Assembly: GCF_022344005.1 (NCBI RefSeq)
Contig: NZ_CP092190.1
Location: 496,001-560,000, forward strand
Source of the DNA: Deinococcus sp. KNUC1210
Lineage (GTDB): Bacteria > Deinococcota > Deinococci > Deinococcales > Deinococcaceae
Length of the DNA: 64,000 nucleotides
Reading direction: 5' to 3'
Program-made: the position numbers and the translations under genes
Notes under the pieces: model-generated
What the model was told of the DNA's origin: nothing
The model's input: the letters and a program-made list of their open reading frames with translations, nothing else
Databases searched by the model: none
In this document: one piece after another, positions 28,593 through 38,427 of the stretch
Position numbering within the stretch: position 1 is the stretch's first letter
Layout: each line of letters starts with the position of its first letter

Positions 28593-31500
28593 TCAGGGGC
28601 AGGGGTTGGTGGGCGCAGAGCTGTTGCGGGGATTGGGTACGCCCGTCGCGAAGTCGTTCACGTTGCTGTTGGTGTCGGTGCAGCCGTTGCCCGCACGCAG
28701 CACCGCCGTCGTATTGCTGGGTGCCGCCGTCGGGGCAGAGCCTTCGAACTGGCTGGCAGTGCTGCCAAAGCCAACGAAATCGACGACATTGGCGGCAGTG
28801 GGAGAGTTGACAACGGCGTTATTGCTGGCGAGGGCCACTTTGCCCACCGTGCCGCTGAGGGAGAGGGTGCCGGTGGCGTCGGGCGTGAGTGAAACGGTGC
28901 CGGCGCCGCCTGCCGCCAGCTGAATCAGGTAGTAGCTGTAGGCCGGAATGGTGGCGGCTGGCAGCGTCATCATGCCCAAACCGGTGTTGAACACGCCGGT
29001 TGCCGAAGCGTATTGCAGGGTGTACCCGCTGGTGCTGATCGGCGCAGCGGTGGGGTTGAACAGCTCGACGAAATCGTTCTTGTAGGTCGCACCATTGTTG
29101 CCGCCGCCGCCGTACACCTGGCTGATGACCAGATGGTTCACGCTGGTGGCTGCGGGCGTCACGGTCACGGTATACACCGCGCTGGCGCTGGCACCGTTCT
29201 GCCCGTTCGCCGTCAGGGTCACGGTGTAGGTGCCCGCCGTCACACCGTTCAGCGTGGCGGTGATGGTGGGCGTGCCGTCGGTGGCGTTGCTGGGAATGGC
29301 GTTCACCGTGACGCCGCCGGTATTGGGCGACACAGCCGCGCTGTAGGTGACCGGAGCCGCGTTCACGATGGCGAAGGTCGCGGTCACGCTGGTGCTCTGG
29401 CCCACCTGCACGCTGGGGTCGGCGCTCTGAGCGGTCCTGGTGATGCTGGGCGTGGTGGCGGTCACGTTCTTGGTGGTGCTGGCCGTGCTGCTGTCGGCAC
29501 TGCGGGTCACGGTCACGGTGATGGTCCGTGGGCCGTCGGTGGTGTAGGTGTGCGGAGCGCTGGCGGCGTTGCTGACAACCGCCACATTGCTGGGCGCGGT
29601 GCCGTCGCCCCAGTCGATGCTGGCGCTGTCGGGGTTGCCGGTGGTGCTGAGCGTCAGGGTGTAGGGCTGACCGGTGGCGGGCGTGGCGCTGCCGCTGGCC
29701 GTCACGCCCAGGGTGGTCAGGGCGGGCATGTTGAAGCCGACCTTCAGCGGATCGTGGTCGCTGCTGCGGTAGGCGGTGCTGTCGTAGAAATCCGTCACCT
29801 GCGCGGCGCTCTTGAACTCGGTGTTGTAATCGAGCACTGTCGGCTCATCCGAGTTGTCGTGCCACTTCTGGAAGCCCGTCCCCTCTCCGCCCGACAGCAG
29901 CGCTTTCATGCTCTGGGTCACGAAGGCGTGATCGAGGCTGCCGAACTGAGCGTCGAACTGATACGAGTAGCTGGTATCGGGAAAGACCGGGCTGAGATCG
30001 TCGGCGGTTCCAGCCGTACCGTCCAGACCGTTCTGGAGATTCTTCAGGCTTGGTTCCTGGGCGTAGGCGTTGAAATCGCCCACCGCGATCACGTTGTTGA
30101 CGCCCTTACCCACGACAATCTGATTCTGGATCAGGTCGAGCAGGCGGGCCACCTGCTGCTCACGGCGATAGGCGCTGGCACCCTGGCCGTCGCTGTTGTC
30201 GACATTGCGCGGATCGCTGTCGGCGGGGCTGCCCTTGCTCTTCAGGTGATTGACCACCACAGCGAACTTGCTGCCGCCCGGAGCCTGGAAGACCTGGGCC
30301 AGCGGCAGGCGGTTGTTCACCGGATCGGTGTCGTTGAAGGCGTTGCCGATGGGCGTGACGCTCGCCGCCTTGTAGATCATGGCGACGGTGATGGCGTCGG
30401 TGCCGGTGTTGGGGTTGGCGATGGCGGTGTAGGTGCCTGCGCCCACGCGGGCGTTGAGCGCGTCCACCAGCGTCTGCAGGGTGCTGCCGGTACTGCTCGT
30501 GATGGCCGAATAGCTGTTGTTCTGCACTTCCATCAGGCCAATCACGTCGGCGTTCAGGCCCGCCAGATTGCTGACCACCTTGTCGCGCTGACGCACGTAC
30601 TCGGCGCAGTTGTCGGCTCCGCGTGCGTCGGCGTCTGCACCGTCGGGCGTGCAGGTGTTGGTGCCGCCGGTCAGGGTGGTGAAGAAGTTCAGCACGTTGG
30701 CGCTCGCCACCGTCAGATTGCCGCTCAGGGCCGGTGCGGACGGACGCGGGTTGCCAGCCGCGAAGGTCGCGTCGGGCAGCGTCGTCTCGATGCGGTAGGT
30801 GTCGGGAGTCCCGGTGTAATCGAAGCCGTAGTGCACCACGCCGGTCACGTCGGCCGTGTCGCCGGTTCGCAGGGTGTTGCTGGCACTCAGCGGCGCATTG
30901 CCCCGCCCGAAGACCGTCGCCGGATTCTGGGCAGTGCTGCCGTCGTCAATCGAAATCAGCCGCTTGCCGATTTCCGCGACCCAGGCCGCGTACCCGCTGA
31001 CGCTGGGGGCATTGACCTGGGTGAACGAGGGCAGGCGGGCATTGGCGATCTTGACCACGCCGCCGCGTCCCAGCTTGTAATTCTCGTCCACGACACCCTG
31101 AACGCGCACCCGCATGCCTTCATAGCGCTCCCAATCGAAGGTGCTCGCGCTGGCGGCGTCGGTGGGCAGATTGACAGCGGTGGCGGTGGGCAGCAGCGTG
31201 TTCGTGCCCCGGACCTGCACAGCGGTGGTCGGACTGATCTCGGTGATGGTGTTGAATTCGGTCACGGTGCCGGTCACACGCACCGTGTCGCCCACGTTCA
31301 CGTTCTGGCAGGTCTCGTCACAGAAGACGAAAATGCCTTCACTGGTAGCAGGATCGGCGTCCTGAGCAGCGTCGGGAGCCTCGATGAAAAAGCCCTTGAG
31401 CTGGTCAGCCCGCTGGAAGTCTCCGACCACAACGCCCTGAGTGGTGACGCTGCCGCTCAGCGTGGTGGCTGCGCCGCTGCCCTGAATGTCGTGAATCTGC

Positions 31501-32303
31501 GTGATGGGAGTGGTATCGATATCGTCGGCGACCGTGATGACCACGCTAAAGGCGAAGGGATCGGTCTGGGGCGTGTCGGTGGCGAGGTCCACCGCGAAGG
31601 TGACGGTGGTGCTGGCTCCGGGCTGCAACAGATTGCCGCTGCGCCAGCCACTGTCCGCGACGCCGCCCACCGTCAGGCCACTGGGAGCGCTGACGTTCAG
31701 TCCGGACGTGTTCACGGTGCTGTATGGGGTGGCGTTGGTATCAGGCTCAGCCGCGCCGGTCGAGGTGTTGAGAAGCTGCCCCGTGGTGGGCGTCAGGGCC
31801 GTGGCGCGGGTATCGGCGCTCGTGTTGCCGTAGGTCCTGAGCGCCTTGAAGTAGGTGGCTCCCACGGTGGGAGTGGTGGTGTTGTTGGTGGGATCGCCGT
31901 CGGCGTCGTCGGTATTGACCGGCACGAACGTCAGGTGGTCGATGGCCTGCCCGGTGTTGTTGGTGACGCGGTAAACGGCCTTGATGTGACGCACGCCGCC
32001 GACCACGAAGGTATCGGAGGCGAGGGGCGTCAGACTCAGCGGGCCGGTCACGTCGGTGAGCGCCTGAGTGCCAACGCCAGCCGGGATGTACCGGGCCGAC
32101 GAACTGACCTTGCCGCTGCCGTCCACATTTGCAAAGTTGATCTCATAGACCTTGCCAGCCGCCGAGACGGGGGTGGTGGCAGGTGCGGTCACGGGGGTGG
32201 TCGGGGTGGTGGCTGGCAGCTGGCTGGTCGGGGCAGCAGGCCCGCAGGCAGCCAGAAGCAGCGCCGTCAGCAGGGGGAAGGCGGCCTTCGAAAAAGGCAG
32301 CAT
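28593..32303 (-). CDS. Large exported ExeM/NucH-type nuclease lipoprotein
   Basis: This 1236-residue protein has a lipobox (Leu-Leu-Leu-Ala-Ala-Cys), a beta-rich N-terminal region, an OB-like domain typical of ExeM/NucH (GFFIEAPDAAQDADPATSEG, VGDTVRVTGTVTEF), then an endonuclease/exonuclease/phosphatase domain (LMEVQNNSY, VNHLKSKG, IAVGDFNAY, GSLDHAF, RSSDHDPL: the Glu, Asn, Asp, His metal-site residues). A PKD-like domain, an Ig-like repeat and a C-terminal lamin-tail domain (HLVISQVYGGGGNNG...) follow. It probably digests extracellular DNA for nucleotides or biofilm remodelling. An upstream in-frame GTG (32309) overlaps the RiPP precursor stop codon; I prefer the ATG at 32303. Confidence 0.88.
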   Translation of the reverse strand: MLPFSKAAFPLLTALLLAACGPAAPTSQLPATTPTTPVTAPATTPVSAAGKVYEINFANVDGSGKVSSSARYIPAGVGTQALTDVTGPLSLTPLASDTFVVGGVRHIKAVYRVTNNTGQAIDHLTFVPVNTDDADGDPTNNTTTPTVGATYFKALRTYGNTSADTRATALTPTTGQLLNTSTGAAEPDTNATPYSTVNTSGLNVSAPSGLTVGGVADSGWRSGNLLQPGASTTVTFAVDLATDTPQTDPFAFSVVITVADDIDTTPITQIHDIQGSGAATTLSGSVTTQGVVVGDFQRADQLKGFFIEAPDAAQDADPATSEGIFVFCDETCQNVNVGDTVRVTGTVTEFNTITEISPTTAVQVRGTNTLLPTATAVNLPTDAASASTFDWERYEGMRVRVQGVVDENYKLGRGGVVKIANARLPSFTQVNAPSVSGYAAWVAEIGKRLISIDDGSTAQNPATVFGRGNAPLSASNTLRTGDTADVTGVVHYGFDYTGTPDTYRIETTLPDATFAAGNPRPSAPALSGNLTVASANVLNFFTTLTGGTNTCTPDGADADARGADNCAEYVRQRDKVVSNLAGLNADVIGLMEVQNNSYSAITSSTGSTLQTLVDALNARVGAGTYTAIANPNTGTDAITVAMIYKAASVTPIGNAFNDTDPVNNRLPLAQVFQAPGGSKFAVVVNHLKSKGSPADSDPRNVDNSDGQGASAYRREQQVARLLDLIQNQIVVGKGVNNVIAVGDFNAYAQEPSLKNLQNGLDGTAGTADDLSPVFPDTSYSYQFDAQFGSLDHAFVTQSMKALLSGGEGTGFQKWHDNSDEPTVLDYNTEFKSAAQVTDFYDSTAYRSSDHDPLKVGFNMPALTTLGVTASGSATPATGQPYTLTLSTTGNPDSASIDWGDGTAPSNVAVVSNAASAPHTYTTDGPRTITVTVTRSADSSTASTTKNVTATTPSITRTAQSADPSVQVGQSTSVTATFAIVNAAPVTYSAAVSPNTGGVTVNAIPSNATDGTPTITATLNGVTAGTYTVTLTANGQNGASASAVYTVTVTPAATSVNHLVISQVYGGGGNNGATYKNDFVELFNPTAAPISTSGYTLQYASATGVFNTGLGMMTLPAATIPAYSYYLIQLAAGGAGTVSLTPDATGTLSLSGTVGKVALASNNAVVNSPTAANVVDFVGFGSTASQFEGSAPTAAPSNTTAVLRAGNGCTDTNSNVNDFATGVPNPRNSSAPTNPCP

Positions 32304-32308
32304 CGACA

Positions 32309-32515
32309 CTAGTTGTTTCCGCCGTAGATGGGATTGGTACTGCCTGGGCCAATGGGAATGGTAATTACCAGCGTGACGCGCTGCCAGGCACCGACGCGCT
32401 CAACTGTCGGACGAAGATAGTTGCCCGACTGGGCGGCTGATTCACTCACAGGAAGTGAGTTCTGCTCAGCGGGGATTGCAAGTACAGCGTGTGCAATAGT
32501 TTTGGACTCAGTCAT
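32309..32515 (-). CDS. Lasso-like RiPP precursor peptide
   Basis: This 68-residue peptide starts at Met-Thr-Glu-Ser-Lys after a perfect GGAGG at good spacing; the longer ORF (from 32554) lacks one. The leader has Tyr33, Pro36, Val38, Gly42, Thr48: the lasso recognition pattern with Val for Leu. The predicted core, two residues past Thr48, is VITIPIGPGSTNPIYGGNN, with no Asp or Glu, so lasso macrolactam formation is excluded. It shares GxWQ, TLV and IGPG with the orphan precursor at 3455. Divergent B1 and kinase genes and the convergent NTase-B2 gene form the locus. Its stop overlaps an in-frame GTG of the nuclease gene by one base. Confidence 0.8.
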   Translation of the reverse strand: MTESKTIAHAVLAIPAEQNSLPVSESAAQSGNYLRPTVERVGAWQRVTLVITIPIGPGSTNPIYGGNN

Positions 32516-32684
32516 AGATCCTCCGGAAGCATAGTTTAATGCGAAGAATGTCATCGTTTCATCTAATTTCAGATGCTCTCATGAGGAGATCGACTTCATG
32601 AAGCTTCTCTGATGATTGGCTTGAAAAAATATCACGCTGATCTCGAAGCAGGCGACATGCGGCGCTGGGAGGGCGGCTCGCAGG

Positions 32685-32696
32685 TAGGATGGACAC
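32685..32696 (+). promoter_or_regulatory. Candidate leaderless promoter of B1-kinase operon
   Basis: TAGGAT (32685-32690) lies 6 nt upstream of the ATG at 32697, the spacing of leaderless promoters in this window. No good -35 is seen. The 181-bp divergent region (32516-32696) is AT-richer than the genes around it and must also hold the precursor promoter. Confidence 0.45.
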
Positions 32697-32944
32697 ATGT
32701 GGACGCCTAACCCGCAGGCCCTTGTCACCGATCTCGGCAATGAACTGGTCGTACTGCACGCCGAGAGCGGCGAGATGTACAGTCTGAACGCGACTGGCCG
32801 TGCAGCGTGGCTGGCGCTGCCGACTCCGCTGGAAGGGATCGTAGCCGCGCTGGTGGCCCACGGCGCACCCCCGAAGCTGCCCGGAGCGACGCGCTCGCGT
32901 GGCTGAGCGAGATGGAAGCCGAGGGTCTGGTTTCCTCGTCGTGA
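32697..32944 (+). pseudogene. PqqD-like leader-binding protein (lasso B1), frameshifted
   Basis: The first 58 codons read as a PqqD/RRE domain: VTDLGNELVVLHAESGEMYSLNATGRAAW, followed by LEGIVAALVAHG. PqqD-type proteins bind RiPP leaders and present them to the protease. The frame is lost at a five-C run (32868-32872). One additional C restores Glu-Ala-Ala-Arg-Ser-Asp-Ala-Leu-Ala-Trp-Leu-Ser-Glu-Met-Glu-Ala-Glu-Gly-Leu-Val to a TGA at 32942-32944 that overlaps the GTG of the kinase gene (GTGA). That coupling makes a real gene of 82 residues with a sequencing error more likely than a dead one. Confidence 0.75.
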
Positions 32945-33798
32945 ACTTTGACCTGCTGACCGCCCACGTCCGGCTGAGCGACGCGGCACTGGAGCCACTT
33001 GTCCGGCTGGCATGGGGCCGAGAAGTGCTGCCCCACGAACCGCGCTTTCACCTGAAGGTCGGGCTGGAGCCAGCAGACCACGGCGGGCCGACGCGAACCG
33101 TGGACACCTCGCAGGGCACGCTTGCTCTGCACGAGTTTCCCGGCGGCTGGACGCTGGAAGGGGGCCGGGTACAGGTGCGGCTTCAACCCGGCAGCGCGGA
33201 AGTCGCCCTCCCCCTGAATCCGGACAGCACCGAGGCGGTGGCAAGTCATCTGGCACTGACCGAGGTGGGCCGGGCCAGCGGGCTGCTGCCGCTGCATGCC
33301 GCCGTCCTGAGCAGAGACGGACGCGCTGTCGCCATCTCCGGCGCGTCTGGGGCGGGCAAGAGCACCGCGGCCCTGCGGCTGATGGCGGCGGGCTGGTCGC
33401 TGGTGGCCGAAGACAGCGCGTGGCTCGATCCTGTTACCCGCCGCGTCGCGGGCGCGGATCAGGGAATCCGGGTCTTCGAGGCGAGCCTGCACCGCTTCGC
33501 TCCCGAGTGGCTGGAACGCGCCTCCAGGCTCGACATCCACGGCAAACGCTGGTTCGCCACCGAGCGGGCCTCGGGAGCGGTGCTGGAACGGGTGTACGTT
33601 CTGGGAACGCTGCCGCTGGGCATCCTGAGCGGAGCCGCCGCTGTGCAGACGTGGTGGACGATGACGGGCCTTCCGGTTGTTGCCCAGGCGCGGGCAACCA
33701 TCAGTGCAAATCTGGGGCTGGCAGTCCGTCAGTTTCCGCTGGAAAGCATCGACCGTGACACCCTGGTCGAGCGTCTGACAGCAGAGCAGGTCCGCTGA
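32941..33798 (+). CDS. HPr-kinase-like RiPP tailoring kinase
   Basis: The GTG at 32941 overlaps the B1 stop (GTGA), giving 285 residues. The C-half is an HPr kinase C-terminal-like domain: conserved His119 in LLPLHAAVL, P-loop SGASGAGKST (133-142), and VAEDSAWLD as the acidic metal-binding motif. Kinases of this type accompany lasso clusters such as paeninodin, where they phosphorylate the peptide's C-terminal Ser. Here the cores contain Ser/Thr but end in Asn, so an internal Ser/Thr or the Tyr would have to be the target. The HPrK N-terminal half is replaced by an unrelated 110-residue region. Confidence 0.8.
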   Translation: MNFDLLTAHVRLSDAALEPLVRLAWGREVLPHEPRFHLKVGLEPADHGGPTRTVDTSQGTLALHEFPGGWTLEGGRVQVRLQPGSAEVALPLNPDSTEAVASHLALTEVGRASGLLPLHAAVLSRDGRAVAISGASGAGKSTAALRLMAAGWSLVAEDSAWLDPVTRRVAGADQGIRVFEASLHRFAPEWLERASRLDIHGKRWFATERASGAVLERVYVLGTLPLGILSGAAAVQTWWTMTGLPVVAQARATISANLGLAVRQFPLESIDRDTLVERLTAEQVR

Positions 33799-33827
33799 TC
33801 GTTCGGCGAACCTGCTCTGTCAGACGC
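33771..33827. terminator. Bidirectional hairpin between kinase and NTase-B2 genes
   Basis: GCGTCTGAC plus AGAGCAGGT (33771-33791, 3-nt bulge) pairs with ACCTGCTCT plus GTCAGACGC (33810-33827). The stem overlaps the 3' ends of both convergent genes. Confidence 0.6.
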
Positions 33828-35142
33828 GCCCACTCAGCGGCTCCCGCCGTCCCTGTCCCGTGGTGGCCGCGTGGCGGAACAGTTCGCGGTAGAGCGTCCG
33901 GGCCTGTGGCTCGCCGTAGTCGTTGTCCAGCGGAAACGGCAGCTCGATCCAGGCGTGTCCTTCGATCCCCGTGTCAGTGCGGCGCACCCCGCTGACGAAG
34001 GTGACTGGGACCCCGGCGCGGCACAGGGCGGCGTACCGTGTCAGAGAACGCGGCACACATGTGGCTCCCCCCGGATAGACGAGCCGCAGCGTCCAGTTGG
34101 CCGCACGTATGGCACGCGCCACCGCGATCACGTTCGGCTGCCGTGCTGGAGCCAGGGTCCAGCGGGTAGGCAGTTCACGCGGATCGCCGCCGCGTGCGAT
34201 CGCTCGGCGGACCCGCAGCGCATCGGGGAGGACAGCGAGAATGTCCTTCAGCAGAGTAGGGAATCGCTGCACCCGTCCCAGCACACTATCGATGGGCATC
34301 ATGTTCAGGTCGAGCAGCGTATTTCGCCGGATCTGCTGTTTGGTCGCCCGGTCGTCAAGTGAAGTGGTGCGGCAGGCCCGCAGCGTGGCGCGCATGGTAT
34401 GCAGGCAGCCCAGGGTAGCAGCGCGGTCCAGCACCTCGGCATCGGTCAGGCCGTACCGGGCATACATCTGAATCAGGTCCAGTGGGTCAGCGGGTTTGAG
34501 ACGGCCCGATTCCGTACTCCATCCACGCGTCAGGGCCAGCATCAGCACCTGATCGCGCGGATCTGGTAGCCACACCGGCGCGCTGCCCAGATGGGTCGGC
34601 TGCGCCGAATTCCACAGGTGCCAGGTAGCCCGCTTCACTTTCAGATTGGTGCCCAGCAGCTTTCGGGCGACGCGGCGATGAACGTCCAGCCGTACTTCCC
34701 GGTCAGGGCTGTACAGGTGCGCGACCTCGTGCGTCCAGCGACTCGGCACCTCCACGAAGCCGTCGTCGGTCCACTGCAGCTGCTGGGCCACGCGCACGGC
34801 CCGTACGGCGTCGCGCTCGTCGATCAGCACGTCCACGTCGCCGTAAAAGCGTTCGGAAGGATCGGTATACACGAATTCCGCCGACGCGAATCCCTTCATC
34901 AGGACGGCACGGATGCCCGCCTGCGCCCACGCACTGAGCAGAGGAATCAGCGCCGCCTTCACGCGCATATGCCGCGCCATCAGGGCCAGACGTTGCGGCC
35001 TCAGGCTTGGGGCCAGTGGATGACCCTGTGGCAGACGGGCCAGGACCGCGCCGCTCAGCCCGTATCCCAGCACCGCCGGGGCATCGTGGACACCGAGTCG
35101 GGCAGGATCGGTCAGGGCAAGACGGACGGCATCGGGCATCAC
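33820..35142 (-). CDS. Fusion: nucleotidyltransferase-like protein with lasso-type B2 leader protease
   Basis: This 440-residue protein joins two RiPP activities. Residues about 55-310 form a nucleotidyltransferase of the NTP_transf_5 kind (LMKGFASAEF with Lys83; FYGDVDVLID with Asp102 and Asp104). Residues about 345-440 are a transglutaminase-like lasso B2 protease: CVPRSLTRYAALCRAGVP with catalytic Cys362, GHAWIELP with His396, and Asp406 or Asp408 as third residue. B2 cleaves the leader; NTase homologues in some lasso clusters decorate a phosphorylated residue. TAGCAT 6 nt upstream of the GTG at 35142 suggests a leaderless start; an ATG follows as the next codon. No lasso cyclase is present. 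Confidence 0.82.
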   Translation of the reverse strand: MMPDAVRLALTDPARLGVHDAPAVLGYGLSGAVLARLPQGHPLAPSLRPQRLALMARHMRVKAALIPLLSAWAQAGIRAVLMKGFASAEFVYTDPSERFYGDVDVLIDERDAVRAVRVAQQLQWTDDGFVEVPSRWTHEVAHLYSPDREVRLDVHRRVARKLLGTNLKVKRATWHLWNSAQPTHLGSAPVWLPDPRDQVLMLALTRGWSTESGRLKPADPLDLIQMYARYGLTDAEVLDRAATLGCLHTMRATLRACRTTSLDDRATKQQIRRNTLLDLNMMPIDSVLGRVQRFPTLLKDILAVLPDALRVRRAIARGGDPRELPTRWTLAPARQPNVIAVARAIRAANWTLRLVYPGGATCVPRSLTRYAALCRAGVPVTFVSGVRRTDTGIEGHAWIELPFPLDNDYGEPQARTLYRELFRHAATTGQGRREPLSGRV

Positions 35143-35193
35143 AGGATCATGCTACCGGACAGGAAGGCGCAGGCTGTCATCTGCGGCACACCC

Positions 35194-36579
35194 TCAGCTC
35201 AGGGCTCGGAAGACCTCGCGCATGATCTCCAGGCCGGTTTCGGCATCTTCCTTCGTCAGGATCAGCGGCGGACTGATGCGGATGACGCTCTCACCGCAGT
35301 CGAGGTTCAACAGACCGCGCCGGAACATCTCCTGACTCGCCGTGTCACGCAGCTTGCCGTCCGGGGCACCGTCCTCTTTCACGAACTCCATGCCGATGAA
35401 CAGGCCCTCGCCGCGCACGTCGCCCAGGAACGCAAATTCCGACTGCATGGCCCGCAGTTCGGCCAGAATGTACGTGCCCACCTCGCGGGCATTGGCGAGC
35501 AGGCTCTCGCCGCAGCCGGGGTGCTTCACCACGCCTTCCAGCAGGTCGAGGGTGGCGACTGCCGCCGCCGCCGCCACCGGATTGCCGCCGAAGGTGCTGC
35601 CGTGAGAGCCCTGCGGCCAGGTCATCACGGACTCGCGGGCCAGCATCGCGCTGATCGGCATACCCGAGGCGATGCCCTTGGCCACCGTCACGATGTCGGG
35701 CTGCACGTTGCCGTACTGCTCGAACTGCTGGAAGGCGAACATCTTTCCGGTGCGCCCCATCCCCGACTGAACTTCGTCGAAGATGAGCAGAATGCCGTGC
35801 CGGTCGCACAGTTCACGAAGTTTGGGCAGGAAGCTGGCGGGAGGCACGATGTAGCCGCCCTCGCCCTGCATCGGCTCGATGATGATGGCGGCCACCTCGT
35901 CGGCGGGAATGACCGTCTGGAACAGCAGTTCGATGTGCGCGAGCACCGCGTCGCCGCAGCTTTCCGGCGTGCTGCCCAGCGGCGGGCGGAAGGGATTGGG
36001 ATACGGCACATGCGACACGTTCGGCAGCAGCGGCCCGAAGCCGCGCTTGTATTTGGTCTTGCTGCCGGTCAGGGTTATGGCCCCGTAGGTGCGTCCATGA
36101 AAGCTGCCCAGCGTGCTGATGATGTGTGTTCTGCCGGTATGGTGCCGCGCCAGTTTGACCGCCGCCTCCACCGCCTCTGCGCCGCTGTTGCCAAAAAAAG
36201 CCCGCCACTTCTGCCCCGGCTGCTCGATATGCGCCAGCAGGCGTTCGGCCAGCACCGTCGTCACTTCCTGCGGATAGTCGGTCAGGCAGACATGCATGAA
36301 CTTGGCCGCCTGCGCCGCAATCGCCTGAACAACGTGCGGGTGAGCGTGCCCGGTGGTCGAAACCGCGATGCCCGCAAAAAAGTCGAGCATGGTATTTCCG
36401 TCGGCGTCGGTGAGCCACACGCCCTCGCCATGGTCGGGCACGAAGGGATAGGGGCGCATGTACGAGGTGGACAGTTCCGCCGCGTCGCGGGCGATGATGT
36501 CTGCAGAGTTCGGACCAGGAAGAGAAGTCTTGAGGACGGGCTGGCGGGGCTGCGTTTTGGGTTGGGGAAGGGTGGTCAT
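35194..36579 (-). CDS. Class III PLP aminotransferase (4-aminobutyrate/ornithine type)
   Basis: This 461-residue protein shows the fold type I class III pattern: FFGNSGAEAVEAAVKLARHHTG, SFHGRTYGA, IIEPMQGEGGYIVPP, IFDEVQSGMGRTGKMF (PLP-binding Asp) and TVAKGIASGMPISAML with the Schiff-base Lys. It resembles the 4-aminobutyrate/acetylornithine group whose members also include archaeal-type broad-specificity amino-acid racemases. The substrate is uncertain. Located between the RiPP locus and kamA, and preceded by a 60-codon ORF that may be in the same transcript. Confidence 0.88.
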   Translation of the reverse strand: MTTLPQPKTQPRQPVLKTSLPGPNSADIIARDAAELSTSYMRPYPFVPDHGEGVWLTDADGNTMLDFFAGIAVSTTGHAHPHVVQAIAAQAAKFMHVCLTDYPQEVTTVLAERLLAHIEQPGQKWRAFFGNSGAEAVEAAVKLARHHTGRTHIISTLGSFHGRTYGAITLTGSKTKYKRGFGPLLPNVSHVPYPNPFRPPLGSTPESCGDAVLAHIELLFQTVIPADEVAAIIIEPMQGEGGYIVPPASFLPKLRELCDRHGILLIFDEVQSGMGRTGKMFAFQQFEQYGNVQPDIVTVAKGIASGMPISAMLARESVMTWPQGSHGSTFGGNPVAAAAAVATLDLLEGVVKHPGCGESLLANAREVGTYILAELRAMQSEFAFLGDVRGEGLFIGMEFVKEDGAPDGKLRDTASQEMFRRGLLNLDCGESVIRISPPLILTKEDAETGLEIMREVFRALS

Positions 36580-36584
36580 TTGGT

Positions 36585-36767
36585 TTACTCCTCGTCTGGT
36601 TCGTTCAGGACGGCATCGACAATGTGGGGCGGCATTCCGTCATCCCAGCCGTCCGGGATATCAGTCCGCCTCAGCTGGCGTCCGGGTGTCTCCGCCTTCA
36701 TTTGAGACGGAATTTGAGTACCTTCACTGCTTTCTGGAGATAGAGAAGTCCAGTCAATTTCACCCAT
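36585..36767 (-). CDS. Small acidic protein upstream of aminotransferase
   Basis: This 60-codon ORF ends 5 nt before the aminotransferase start; its last codons (GAC GAG GAG TAA) double as the aminotransferase ribosome binding site. The product is acidic at both ends, with IPDGWDDGMPPHIVDAVLNE in the C-half. No own Shine-Dalgarno is clear and no family is recognised. It could be a real small protein or a coupling ORF. Confidence 0.45.
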   Translation of the reverse strand: MGEIDWTSLSPESSEGTQIPSQMKAETPGRQLRRTDIPDGWDDGMPPHIVDAVLNEPDEE

Positions 36768-37008
36768 CGAGTCGACCCCAGACCAAAGCCGACAGCTGAT
36801 TCCTGATGAGACCCGCTGGTGAATTTTTCTCCGATATCTCTGCGTTTCACGAAAGTCGGCTTTGCCCAGCCCGCTCCCTCTCGGTCATCCAGTAGAGCAG
36901 GTCTGTGTCGTCGTCATGGGTTGTCGTCGTAACGAAAAACCACTCTTAGGCAGAGGCGAGAGACTCCTTCATCATCTGGAACGGGTGGCTCATGCGCCTC
37001 TGCGCATA

Positions 37009-38427
<1,419 letters not shown>

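Noticed and set aside
32697..32944. Phase variation of B1 through a C run
   Set aside because: The run has only five C, too short for typical slipped-strand switching, and four other unrelated genes have the same kind of break, so an assembly error is simpler.
28593..36579. A hidden asparagine-synthetase-like lasso cyclase
   Set aside because: I looked through both strands of this stretch for an ATP-pyrophosphatase SGGxDS motif and an AsnB-like fold; the large ORFs here are the nuclease, the kinase, NTase-B2 and the aminotransferase, none of which fits.
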